Source: Reyranella aquatilis
GTDB taxonomy: Bacteria > Pseudomonadota > Alphaproteobacteria > Reyranellales > Reyranellaceae
DNA: 64,000 nt
Direction of reading: 5' to 3'
Assembly (NCBI RefSeq): GCF_020880995.1
Contig: NZ_JAJISD010000001.1
Location: 62,001 to 126,000, forward strand
Shown piece by piece: positions 25,106 through 33,314 of the stretch (positions within the stretch are counted from its first letter, which is position 1; every line of letters starts with the position of its first letter). Made by a program: the position numbers and the translations under genes. The notes beneath the pieces were generated by a model. It was not told where the DNA came from. It worked only from the letters and a program-made list of their open reading frames with translations, and ran no database searches.

Positions 25106-26224
25106 TTAAATCAGCCCTCGCTCCCGTGCTTCCCCTTCAAGCAGTTCAAGTTCCGCTTCACCGGGCAACTTGGGAATCGGCATCCAATATTTTGGCTCGC
25201 CGCTAATTGTGCGGCCTGTCGGTACAAATGGATCAGAGAGTGTGTGGTTCTGTACGTCAAGTTGAGCCAACGGAAGCACCGTGTGGCTGGCAGCGATCTT
25301 CAGTAATTCGATCACAGAGTAGTAAACCGCGCGCGCGGCGTCTTCCGAGGGGTGACTACCACGATGTGCGAGCGCATTCCTTGCCCGACGGGCCGTTGAA
25401 AGGGCAGCCAGCAACTCAGTTCCGATACGACCTGTTTGATACAGTAGTTCGTGGCGCGGCCCGGTCGACCAAGTTCGAGTATCCCCGAGCTGGTCGATGC
25501 GGCCCGCAGCAGCACCCTCTGCTCTAGCCTTTCCAACAACATCGCTTTGCCAAAGATTACTGGTGATCTGCTCTACGACAATCCACAGGTTGGCCAGTGC
25601 CGAACTCCAATCACGTCGTGCAAAGCCCGTGGTGCCTTTAAGTAAGAACTCTCCGCTCATTTCAGGAACTGCCGCCATTACCGCGCGCCCTGCCAGCATG
25701 GCGCTGTCTAGTTCCGAGGTAAGAAGTCTTCGCTCTTCCTGAAGCGCAATGGCTTCAATCGGACTCGCCCCTTGAAGCCTAGCAAGCTGATTGAACCGGT
25801 TTGCAGGCGCAGATGTATTCACGCGGATGAAAGACCAGTCGATAATTGACCCGAAGTCCAAAGCGTCGTGTGCAATAGCTTCACAATAGATGCCGCCAAG
25901 CAGGAGCGCGGCAAAGTGTTGATTGAAAAATTCCGCAGCGTCTACGCCTTTCCGCAGCTCGGGTAGAGCTGGCAGCGCAAAGGCGCCGTCGCGCGCGACA
26001 GCCAAATTGTAGGGGGGCGGCAATCCGACATCTATCTGCGCCACCATTCGGTGCAGTTCTACGTAGTCCCAAGTGCGGCTATTGATCTGTTCAATCGTGG
26101 GCTCCCATGCCGGCGAGGTTGGCCCGTCTATAATCCTAAAAGGCCGGAGAAACGCGATCATGCACGGGACGCGTCGGCGATAGAGCTCGTCAATATCTAA
26201 TGGAAGTGCGCCAGCCGATGTCAT
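25106..26224 (-). CDS. Unknown protein with a HEPN-type R-N-x3-H motif
   Basis: A 372-aa soluble protein with no recognised family. Near the C-terminus, a helical segment reads RRARNALAHRG; Arg282, Asn283 and His287 fit the R-x4-H motif of HEPN ribonucleases and toxins (a polar residue after Arg is typical). About 60 residues before it, the segment DWSSALANLWIVVEQITSNLW is also helical and amphipathic, like the first HEPN helix pair. A HEPN reading is my inference. The gene is AT-richer than the chromosome average and sits beside a transposase remnant, with the hypothetical protein downstream and the RcsF-like gene upstream, all in one direction. Confidence 0.7.
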   Translation of the reverse strand: MTSAGALPLDIDELYRRRVPCMIAFLRPFRIIDGPTSPAWEPTIEQINSRTWDYVELHRMVAQIDVGLPPPYNLAVARDGAFALPALPELRKGVDAAEFFNQHFAALLLGGIYCEAIAHDALDFGSIIDWSFIRVNTSAPANRFNQLARLQGASPIEAIALQEERRLLTSELDSAMLAGRAVMAAVPEMSGEFLLKGTTGFARRDWSSALANLWIVVEQITSNLWQSDVVGKARAEGAAAGRIDQLGDTRTWSTGPRHELLYQTGRIGTELLAALSTARRARNALAHRGSHPSEDAARAVYYSVIELLKIAASHTVLPLAQLDVQNHTLSDPFVPTGRTISGEPKYWMPIPKLPGEAELELLEGEARERGLI

Positions 26225-26242
26225 GCCGTCAATCCCACTTCA

Positions 26243-26620
26243 TCACTCGCGAACAGCCACACCCTTGCATGACACTGAAGACCAGCAGTTTGTACCCCAA
26301 GTGTCTGTTCCTGCGGGATCGCAAGTGACATCCATCACCGCGTTAGCTCCCTTTTGAACTGCATCAATCCGCAAACGCAGAAGCGCATCATTGGTCGTCG
26401 GGGGCGGATCGGTCATCAGGTTCTTACAGCTATTGCCGATCACCTGACCGATGTACTGGTTGACCTTAGGTGTCTCGGCGCCGGCCCGGTAGATCTTCAC
26501 ATTGAGGGCTGCCGTCATCGTTTCTGGCGGAACCTTGTCGAGCTTCGTCACCGGAATGAACGGCCCGCACGACACCGTCACCGCGCAGGCGAGAAGTCCC
26601 GCAAATACCGATAGCTTCAT
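26243..26620 (-). CDS. RcsF-like lipoprotein
   Basis: A 125-aa protein starting MKLSVFAGLLACAVTVSCGP; the Cys in TVSCG is a plausible lipidation site though the lipobox is not ideal. The C-terminal half has the cysteine pattern of RcsF: GANAVMDVTCD, then GTNCWSSVSCKGVAV, where three Cys plus Cys90s form disulfides in the outer-membrane sensor. The rest of the Rcs phosphorelay is not in this window, and RcsF-like proteins in alphaproteobacteria have unknown roles. The start is MKLSVF at 26620; the open frame extends upstream without a better start. Confidence 0.6.
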   Translation of the reverse strand: MKLSVFAGLLACAVTVSCGPFIPVTKLDKVPPETMTAALNVKIYRAGAETPKVNQYIGQVIGNSCKNLMTDPPPTTNDALLRLRIDAVQKGANAVMDVTCDPAGTDTWGTNCWSSVSCKGVAVRE

Positions 26621-27287
26621 TGTTGTCCCCCAGGGGGGACCATTGTGTCGGCCTAGGGTGCTCGCATCAATAGCAAATGCCCCCGAGCCTTCGCCTGGGC
26701 GCCTCTCGCGTCTCGCGATTTCTCTGTGTTGCCTGCTGCCACGCGAGGCCGGGAAGGCCACCCATGCGCGTAACGAAGATCCGGGTTTCGAAGTGGGCTA
26801 GGAAGCAAGGTAGGGACAGTCTTCGGCAGAATCGGCGGACTTGGACTGAAGCAGAAACTCAACGGTGTGGACAATCGTAGAGAGCGGCCACCATCTAGAA
26901 CGGCTACTACACAAGGATGGTGATGTGGCTGAAGGCGATCTACCACGACAGCGGCGTCACGCGGACGCCGGAGGAGACCATCCTCAAGGCCTACGACATC
27001 ATGACCGGGGTCGAGAAGCCCGCCTTCGCAGAAATCTGACGTTGGGAAGTATTCAGCTAGCAACTGCATCAGCAGAACGCGCTTCACGCCGTGATGGGCC
27101 GTTGAACGGAGACGACCATGCCAAGTATCTGGCCTTCCGCAACGTCGTGCTCAAGCCCATCGATTTCAGCCTAAAAACTAGGCTAATTTGTTCCGTGTTC
27201 GCCCTGTCTCCTTCCCAAACAACAGAGGGGGGGAGTCTGACGGCGTCTTTTGAAATGTGTGAAGCTTTGGACGAGGTATCGGCGACC
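26621..27287. other. Gene-poor gap with unassigned coding scraps
   Basis: No complete gene is supported. On the plus strand, 26899-27039 reads NGYYTRMVMWLKAIYHDSG, then VTRTPEETILKAYDIMTG, then VEKPAFAEI and TGA. It looks like a real C-terminal fragment, but its upstream frame is closed by TAG at 26896. A second short stretch, 27104-27182, reads GDDHAKYLAFRNVVLKPIDF before running out. I cannot name the parent genes. The gap separates the accessory patch from the DUF2817 gene. Confidence 0.45.
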
Positions 27288-28385
27288 ATGAACAACATTG
27301 CCTCCTTCGCCGCCGACTACAGCGAGGCGCGCGACAAGTTCCTGGCGGCCGCCCGGCTCGCGAATGCCGAGACCTTCCGTTACGACAATCCCACCAAGGG
27401 CCCGAAGGGCGAGGCGCTGTCGACCGACGTGGCCTGGGTCGGGCCGACGGATGCGTCTAAGGTGATGGTCACAATCTCGTCGACGCACGGGGTCGAGGGC
27501 TATTGCGGCTCCGGCTTCCAGGTCGACTGGCTGGCGGGCGTCGGCGCCTCCGGATTGCCGAAGGGCACCGCGGCGCTCTTCGTCCACGCGATCAACCCCT
27601 ACGGCTTCGCCTGGACGCGGCGCGTGACGGAGGAGGGCAACGACCTCAACCGCAACTATGTCGACCATTCCAGGCCCTATCCGGTGAACGAGGGGTATCT
27701 GGAGATCGCCGACGATCTCGTGCCGGCGGATTTCAGCGAGGCGGGGCGGGCGGCGGCCGATGCAAGGCTGGCGGCTTTCCGGCGCAAGGTCGGCGACGTC
27801 GAGTTCTTCCGTGCCGTCTCCGGCGGCCAGTACAGCCATGCGGACGGCATGTTCTTCGGCGGTGGCGGGCCGTCCTGGTCGAACCGCACGCTGCACGCCA
27901 TCGTCGACCGCTATCTCAAGAGCCGCCAGGACGTGGCCGTGGTCGACTTCCACACCGGCCTCGGTCCCTACGGATACGGCGAGCCGATCACGCACTACGA
28001 TATCGGTACCAGCGGGTCTCGGAGGGTCCGCAATTTCTGGGGCGAGTCGGTCACCGAGTCGAAACGGGGCCAGACGGCCTCCCAGGCGCGCGACGGGCTG
28101 GGGCATTACGGGCTGAACCGCGTCCTTCAGGAGCCGCAGACCCGGCTGACCATGTGCACGCTGGAATACGGCACCTTCGACCGTGAGAGCGGCCAGAAGG
28201 CTTTCCGCGCCGACCATTGGCTGCATAAATACGGCGATCCGCTGGGCAAGGAAGCCGAGGCGGTGCGCAAGGCCATGCGCCGCCAGTTCTATCCCGAGAC
28301 CGACGACTGGAAGGAGGCGGTGCTGTTCCGCGGCCATCAGGTGGTGCGGCAGGCGATCGCCGGCCTGCAGCGGGGCGCCCTTTAG
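27288..28385 (+). CDS. DUF2817 protein, M14-like zinc carboxypeptidase/aminoacylase fold
   Basis: A 365-aa protein of the DUF2817 family, related to zinc carboxypeptidases. Zinc-site motifs are visible: SSTHGVEGYCGSGFQ (His and Glu, about 65-79), NPYGFAWTRRVTEEGNDLNRNYVD, and VDFHTGLGPYG (third ligand His). It probably hydrolyses an amide bond in a small peptide or modified amino acid; the substrate is unknown. No signal peptide. ATG 27288 is preferred (GAGG 13 bases upstream); an in-frame ATG at 27255 has no ribosome site. Confidence 0.82.
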   Translation: MNNIASFAADYSEARDKFLAAARLANAETFRYDNPTKGPKGEALSTDVAWVGPTDASKVMVTISSTHGVEGYCGSGFQVDWLAGVGASGLPKGTAALFVHAINPYGFAWTRRVTEEGNDLNRNYVDHSRPYPVNEGYLEIADDLVPADFSEAGRAAADARLAAFRRKVGDVEFFRAVSGGQYSHADGMFFGGGGPSWSNRTLHAIVDRYLKSRQDVAVVDFHTGLGPYGYGEPITHYDIGTSGSRRVRNFWGESVTESKRGQTASQARDGLGHYGLNRVLQEPQTRLTMCTLEYGTFDRESGQKAFRADHWLHKYGDPLGKEAEAVRKAMRRQFYPETDDWKEAVLFRGHQVVRQAIAGLQRGAL

Positions 28386-28450
28386 TTTTTGGGGACAACA
28401 GCCCTCGAAAAGCCATACGTCCGCTCAGCGATCCTGCTACAAGCCTTCCC

Positions 28451-30382
28451 ATGCGTGCACTCGTGGCGCTGCTGGCTTTCGCGGTCGTGGCGGCTCTAAA
28501 TTTCCTGTGGTGGTGGGTTCCGAACCGGCCGGTGGACATTGCCGGCTGGACCGCCGCGCCCCTCCAGAGCGTTTCCTTCGCGCCGTACAGGCCGGGCCAG
28601 AGCCCGCTGACGCGCACCTTTCCCACGCCGGAGCAGATCGATTCCGACCTCAAGCGTCTCGAGGGCAAGGTCAAGGCGGTCCGCACCTATTCCTCGGGCG
28701 AGAATCTGGAGGCCGTCCCGCAACGGGCCGGCAAGTACGGGCTCAAGGTCTGGCACGGCGCCTGGCTGAACAACAACGAGAAGGAAAATCTCGAACAGAT
28801 CAACCTGCTGATCGACCACGCCAACAAATACAAGGACACGATCGAGCGGGTCATCGTCGGCAACGAGGTATTGCTGCGCAAGGACCTGACCGCGAGTGAA
28901 CTGCGCCGCTATATCCGGCAGGTGAAACAGCGGGTCACGCAGCCGGTGACCTATGCCGATGTGTGGGAATTCTGGCTGCGCAATCCGTCGCTGGCCGACG
29001 AGGTCGATTTCATCACCATCCACATCCTGCCGTACTGGGAGGACGAGCCGATCGGGGTGGATCGCCGGGAAGCCGACGGCAAGCTCGCGATCGAGAAGCA
29101 CCTCGTCGACATCTACAAGAAGGTCCAGGCGCGGTTCCCGGGCAAGAAGATCGTGATCGGCGAGACCGGCTGGCCGAGCGACGGCCGCATGCGCTCCGAC
29201 GCCCGTCCCGGCCGCGTCGAGCAGGTGAAGTACTTCTCGATCTTCCGACAGGCCGCCGAGCGCGAGGGCTTCGACTACAACGTCATCGAGGCGTTCGACC
29301 AGTACTGGAAGGCCCGGCAGGAAGGCACGGTCGGTGCCGCCTGGGGCCTGCTGGATGCCCAGCGCCACGACAAATTCGAGCTCGGCAAGCCGGTGAGGGC
29401 GGAGCCGCACTGGCAGATCCTGTTCACCATCTCGACGATCGTCGGTGCCCTTCTGCTGCTGGCCTATGCGACACAGCGCAAGGCGGGCCACTGGAAGGGC
29501 ATCTGCATCTTCGCCTTCTTCGCCCAGCTCGTCGCGACCTGCTACATCGAGGCGACGTGGGTCGACCTGACGCGCAATTTCTATTTCGAGCGCACCCTGG
29601 GCGTGGCCTTCTGGGCGATCCTCCTGGCGCTGTTCAGCTACGCGCTGCTGCGCGGCATCTCCGACAGCCTGACCGGACAGATGGCCGATCCGTCGCTTTA
29701 CGGCGCCCGGGTTCGGGAAGCCTGGAGGGCGTGGCGCGAACTGCCGCGCTACCGCATCCTGCAGCGTGCCGACGTGCTGGCCCAGATCCTCTATCTCGCC
29801 CTGACGCTGCTCTGCATCTTCTACCTGATCGTGATCAGCATCGACTGGTACGACGGGGTGATCCGCATCGGTGACTGGTTCCGCCAGATCGCCATCGACG
29901 GCCGCTACCGCGACTTCCCGATCTGGAGCTTCGTGATCCCCAGCATCGTGCTGATGCTGTGGAAGACCATCACGATCCTGCGCACCGAGCCCGTGGCGCG
30001 CGACCATCGCATCGCCAAGGCGCTCTCGTTCGGCCGCCTGCTGGGCTACGACGGCAGCCGCGGCTTCGTGCGCATGGACCGCCGTCTCAGCCGTTTCGCG
30101 CCGGTGATGCCGGAGATCGTGCTGGCGTCCATGCTGGTCTTCTGGGCCATCGTGCTGGTGGTGACCGAGGGCGCCATCAAGCTGCACGACGGCGGGGCCG
30201 GCGGGTTCGTCTCGGCCGACGGCGGCCGCTGGGTGATCCGCACGCTGTTCTGGAACACCCAGGCCAACTGGTTTGCCTTCCTGGCGCTGCTGATGGCCGT
30301 GCCCTACATCGCCACGATCTACATCTCGGTGCGCGAACCACTGGCAGAACTGCCGCCGGACTCCTATACCAACAAGTGGTAG
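28451..30382 (+). CDS. Membrane-anchored glycoside hydrolase family 17 protein
   Basis: A 643-aa protein. The signal-anchor (about 3-22) is followed by a GH17 catalytic barrel (about 40-310) with both catalytic glutamates visible: Glu139 in RVIVGNEVLLR and Glu238 in IVIGETGWPSDG. The C-terminal half has seven or eight hydrophobic segments (about 325-630). GH17 enzymes cleave or transfer beta-1,3-glucan; in rhizobia a related domain takes part in cyclic beta-1,3;1,6-glucan formation (NdvB/NdvC), but no glycosyltransferase lies nearby, so the role is uncertain. CoxG begins 24 bases after its stop. Confidence 0.85.
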   Translation: MRALVALLAFAVVAALNFLWWWVPNRPVDIAGWTAAPLQSVSFAPYRPGQSPLTRTFPTPEQIDSDLKRLEGKVKAVRTYSSGENLEAVPQRAGKYGLKVWHGAWLNNNEKENLEQINLLIDHANKYKDTIERVIVGNEVLLRKDLTASELRRYIRQVKQRVTQPVTYADVWEFWLRNPSLADEVDFITIHILPYWEDEPIGVDRREADGKLAIEKHLVDIYKKVQARFPGKKIVIGETGWPSDGRMRSDARPGRVEQVKYFSIFRQAAEREGFDYNVIEAFDQYWKARQEGTVGAAWGLLDAQRHDKFELGKPVRAEPHWQILFTISTIVGALLLLAYATQRKAGHWKGICIFAFFAQLVATCYIEATWVDLTRNFYFERTLGVAFWAILLALFSYALLRGISDSLTGQMADPSLYGARVREAWRAWRELPRYRILQRADVLAQILYLALTLLCIFYLIVISIDWYDGVIRIGDWFRQIAIDGRYRDFPIWSFVIPSIVLMLWKTITILRTEPVARDHRIAKALSFGRLLGYDGSRGFVRMDRRLSRFAPVMPEIVLASMLVFWAIVLVVTEGAIKLHDGGAGGFVSADGGRWVIRTLFWNTQANWFAFLALLMAVPYIATIYISVREPLAELPPDSYTNKW

Positions 30383-30406
30383 GCGCCGAGAGCCGGGAGT
30401 TACGAA

Positions 30407-30868
30407 ATGGAAATCAAGGGTGAATACAGGATCGGTGCGTCGCGCGAGAAGGTGTTCGCGGCGCTGAACGACCAGGCCATCTTGCAGGCCTGCATTCCCG
30501 GCTGCGAATCGCTGGAGATGCTGTCGCCGACCGAGATGACGGCCAAGGTCCGTCTGCGCATCGGCCCCGTCAGCGCGGCGTTCGGCGGCAAGGTCACGCT
30601 TTCCGACATCGATCCCCCGAACGGCTACAGGATCACTGGTGAAGGGCAGGGCGGCGTCGCCGGCTTCGCCAAGGGTGGCGCGGTGGTGACCCTGACCGAA
30701 GACGGCAGCGACACGATCCTGAAGTACGACGTGGATGCCCAGGTCGGCGGCAAGATCGCCCAGGTCGGTGCGCGCCTCATCACGGGGACGGCAAAGAAGC
30801 TGGCGGACCAGTTCTTCGGCAAGTTCGCCGAGAGCGTTGGCGCACCGCCGCCGGTCGCGGCGGCCTGA
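30407..30868 (+). CDS. coxG: CoxG-like carbon monoxide dehydrogenase subunit G (SRPBCC)
   Basis: A 153-aa SRPBCC-fold protein of the CoxG family: MEIKGEYRIGASREKVFAALND, then ACIPGCESLE, and VDAQVGGKIAQVGARLITGTAKKLADQFFGKF. In carboxidotrophs CoxG is needed for membrane attachment of CO dehydrogenase; many molybdenum hydroxylase operons carry one. The protein ends in PPPVAAA with no membrane helix; the next open frame (30871-30996) supplies one. The molybdenum hydroxylase genes begin 3.6 kb downstream, separated by a TRAP transporter, so the link is by family, not by adjacency. Confidence 0.87.
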   Translation: MEIKGEYRIGASREKVFAALNDQAILQACIPGCESLEMLSPTEMTAKVRLRIGPVSAAFGGKVTLSDIDPPNGYRITGEGQGGVAGFAKGGAVVTLTEDGSDTILKYDVDAQVGGKIAQVGARLITGTAKKLADQFFGKFAESVGAPPPVAAA

Positions 30869-30870
30869 CC

Positions 30871-30996
30871 ATGGTGTCGTCGGGAGAGCCGCCACCGCCC
30901 GTGCCGTCTGCTGCAGCGCAGCGAGGCTTCCGGCATTGGACGGTGATTGGCGTCGGTGCTGCGATCCTGATTCTGGTTTTTCTCGCCAGCCGCTAG
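30871..30996 (+). CDS. Small single-membrane-helix protein, 41 aa, beside CoxG
   Basis: It starts MVSSGEPPPPVPSAAAQ, then HWTVIGVGAAILILVFLASR and stop. The Pro-rich linker and single C-terminal hydrophobic helix are what the tail of membrane-anchored CoxG proteins looks like. The ATG lies 2 bases after the CoxG stop and is out of frame with it. It may therefore be a separated CoxG tail, either by frameshift or translated as its own small protein by coupling. Too short to show homology on its own. Confidence 0.5.
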   Translation: MVSSGEPPPPVPSAAAQRGFRHWTVIGVGAAILILVFLASR

Positions 30997-31316
30997 CCAC
31001 GACGCCTTGAGGGTGTCGATCCGGCGCGATGCGGCTCGCCTGCGCCGCCCGGGCGCCTGCCTGCCTGCCGATGCAGCCAGACGATCCCGGCTGACATGAC
31101 GCCGTAGAGGCTTTGCACGAGGCGGTTTACCACGCTGGAGCTCGCGGAAGCAGATTTGCGCTCGCCGTGTCGCTATATGCACATACTGGAAATATGGTTC
31201 ATATTTTCAAAGATCTGGGAAGGGCTGAAGCTGACTATTTTTTCATGTCAGCATTGAAATGAAAGCATGGCGAACCCAATTGCTCCCTGAACGACATAAA
31301 AAACGTCGAGGCAGGG
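30997..31316. other. Non-coding gap before the TRAP operon
   Basis: No supported gene in about 320 bases. The first 180 bases are GC-rich without obvious structure. From about 31170 the sequence turns AT-rich and contains an operator-like palindrome (31189-31208) that is annotated separately. Confidence 0.5.
31189..31208 (+). promoter_or_regulatory. Near-perfect AT-rich palindrome, candidate operator
   Basis: GAAATATG, then GTT, then CATATTTTC: an inverted repeat around a 3-base centre, with one extra T in the right arm. It lies about 110 bases before the TRAP small permease start, in an AT-rich stretch unlike the flanks. Such sites are typical of GntR- or IclR-type repressors of transport operons, but no regulator gene is adjacent. 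Confidence 0.45.
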
Positions 31317-31817
31317 ATGGAAAGTGTGGCTCGCCGAACCCTTGAACGGGTTTACGGCGCAGAGATCTTCGTTGCGTGCGCTGCCTTCGTGCTCGTGGCG
31401 GGCGCGCTGATCTCGGACATCGTTGCGCGGGAGGTTCTCGGCAACGGCATCTTCGGAGCGCAGAAGTTCGCCGTCTTCTGCACGGCAGTGGCCGGATTGC
31501 TTGGTTTTGCGGTGGTGGTCCACTCCGGCGGACACCTCCGTGTGCAGGCCGTTGACCGGCTTTTCCCTCCGGCATGGCATCCGACGATGGCGCGGCTCGG
31601 CGACGTCGTCTCTTCAGGCATTTGCCTGTTCTTCGGCATCTATGCGCTCGAGTTTGTCGAGAGCTCGATCAAGCTGGGCGAGACCGACATGGTGCTCGAG
31701 ATCCCCGTTTGGCCGATCCAGCTTGCCGTCCCCTATCTCTTCCTGGTGTCGGCGGTGCGTTACGCGCTCTACGCCGCGTTCCCTGCCATCCGCCCCGTCG
31801 AGAAGGACCACGAGTGA
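31317..31817 (+). CDS. TRAP transporter small permease (DctQ)
   Basis: A 166-aa protein with four hydrophobic segments (about 17-40, 51-70, 92-112, 133-155). It has the family's DIVAREVLGNGIFGAQKF and GGHLRVQAVDRLFPP. It pairs with DctM to move a carboxylate or related compound with sodium. The ATG follows a purine-rich GCAGGG. The stop and the next ATG overlap as TGATG, so it is translationally coupled to the large permease. Confidence 0.92.
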   Translation: MESVARRTLERVYGAEIFVACAAFVLVAGALISDIVAREVLGNGIFGAQKFAVFCTAVAGLLGFAVVVHSGGHLRVQAVDRLFPPAWHPTMARLGDVVSSGICLFFGIYALEFVESSIKLGETDMVLEIPVWPIQLAVPYLFLVSAVRYALYAAFPAIRPVEKDHE

Positions 31818-33178
31818 TGGACGCAGTCATTCGAAGCCGCAGCCCGCTTTACTGGAGCCTCGGCATTGTCGTCGCGGTCTTCGGATTGCTTGGCCTGTTC
31901 GGCTTGATGCCGGGACCGAAGGTTCTGTTCTTTCTGGTGATGGTCATCGGCCTTCTGGTGCTTCGCCAGCCGGTCGTGCTGATCCTCGCGGTCATCGCAG
32001 CCTATACACACGCCTACTTCGCGACGAACAGCGGCGTCGAATTCCTGCTGCAGGACATGTGGTTCGTCGTGAATCGCGAGGTCCTGCTGTCGATTCCGAT
32101 GTTCATCGTCGCCGGCGCGATCATGACCCGCGGGTCGATCGCCCAGCGGCTCATCAATGTCATGATGGAGCTGACTGCGCCCATTCCCGGAGGCATGGGT
32201 GTTGCCGCGGTCCTGGGATGCGCGGTGTTCGCCGCGATTTCCGGGTCTTCGATCGTCACCATGCTTGCCATCGGGTCGATCATGTATCCGGCAATGATCA
32301 GCGCCGGCTACGGCAAGCCGTTCTCACTGGGGCTCATTGCTTCGGCGGGCACGCTCGGGATCATGATCCCGCCGTCGATTCCGATGATTCTGTTCGGCAT
32401 CATGACCGAAGCGTCGATCACCGAGATGTTCAAGGCCGGCATCGGCCCGGGCCTGCTGCTCACGCTCGTGTTCGCGATATACTCCTACGCCGTCAACCGC
32501 CGCATGCCGACGAAGCCCTGGAACCCGGGGCGTATCGGGACGGCGCTTCGCCAGGGCATCTGGGCGATCCTGCTCCCGGTGATCCTGCTTGGCGGCATCT
32601 ACTCCGGATACTTTTCGCCGACCGAGGCGGCGGCGGTATCGGTGCTCTATGCCCTTCTGGTCGAGACATTCATCCATCGCGACATGAAGCTGCCGGACTA
32701 CGGCAAGGTTCTCACAGAGACAGTCGGCTTGCTCGGCACTCTTCTTCCGCTTCTGGCCATCGCCGCCAGTCTAAACACGGTCCTCGACTATGAAGGCGTC
32801 GCCGCGGGGTGGGTGAACTTCGTCAAGGCGCACGTTACCGACAAGGCGACGATGATGATCGGCATCAACCTGCTGCTGCTCGTCGTCGGCTGCCTGATGG
32901 ATGCCGGGTCGGCGATCATCGTTTTCTCGCCATTGCTTCTGCCGCTTGCGACATCGGTCGGCTACGACCCGATCCACTTCGGCATCATCATGACGGCCAA
33001 TCTGGAGATCGGCTACCTGACACCGCCTGTGGGTCTCAATCTGATCGTGGCAATGGCGGCATTCAAGGAAAGCTTCTGGACGATCTGCAAGGCTGTCGTG
33101 CCTTTCGTAATCCTGATGCTGCTCTGGCTGGTCGCGGTCATCGCGTTTCCCGAACTGTCCCTCTCCCTGGCCAGGTGA
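31817..33178 (+). CDS. TRAP transporter large permease (DctM)
   Basis: A 453-aa integral membrane protein with about twelve hydrophobic segments. DctM-family motifs include SIPMFIVAGAIMTRGSIAQRL, GCAVFAAISGSSIVTMLAIGSIMYPAM, GIMIPPSIPMILFGIMTEASI and NLEIGYLTPPVGLNLIVA. It is the transport channel of the tripartite system with the small permease before it and the substrate-binding protein at 33315. The start is the ATG overlapping the small-permease stop. Confidence 0.95.
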   Translation: MDAVIRSRSPLYWSLGIVVAVFGLLGLFGLMPGPKVLFFLVMVIGLLVLRQPVVLILAVIAAYTHAYFATNSGVEFLLQDMWFVVNREVLLSIPMFIVAGAIMTRGSIAQRLINVMMELTAPIPGGMGVAAVLGCAVFAAISGSSIVTMLAIGSIMYPAMISAGYGKPFSLGLIASAGTLGIMIPPSIPMILFGIMTEASITEMFKAGIGPGLLLTLVFAIYSYAVNRRMPTKPWNPGRIGTALRQGIWAILLPVILLGGIYSGYFSPTEAAAVSVLYALLVETFIHRDMKLPDYGKVLTETVGLLGTLLPLLAIAASLNTVLDYEGVAAGWVNFVKAHVTDKATMMIGINLLLLVVGCLMDAGSAIIVFSPLLLPLATSVGYDPIHFGIIMTANLEIGYLTPPVGLNLIVAMAAFKESFWTICKAVVPFVILMLLWLVAVIAFPELSLSLAR

Positions 33179-33314
33179 TGGGAGGCGGCAGTCATTCTCG
33201 GGATGTGCTTTCGGCGGCAGCGAAAGTCTCGAAATTCTTCGCCTTCCGGCGCGTGGCCGCCGGGGAGCGAGGGATACCCAGGCGTAGGAATGAAATAACA
33301 AGGAGGCAAATGTC

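Noticed and set aside
24161..27287. A complete toxin-antitoxin or restriction system in the AT-rich patch
   Set aside because: Only one protein has a HEPN-type motif, and no partner with antitoxin, methyltransferase or nuclease motifs can be identified; the idea is kept only as a finding.
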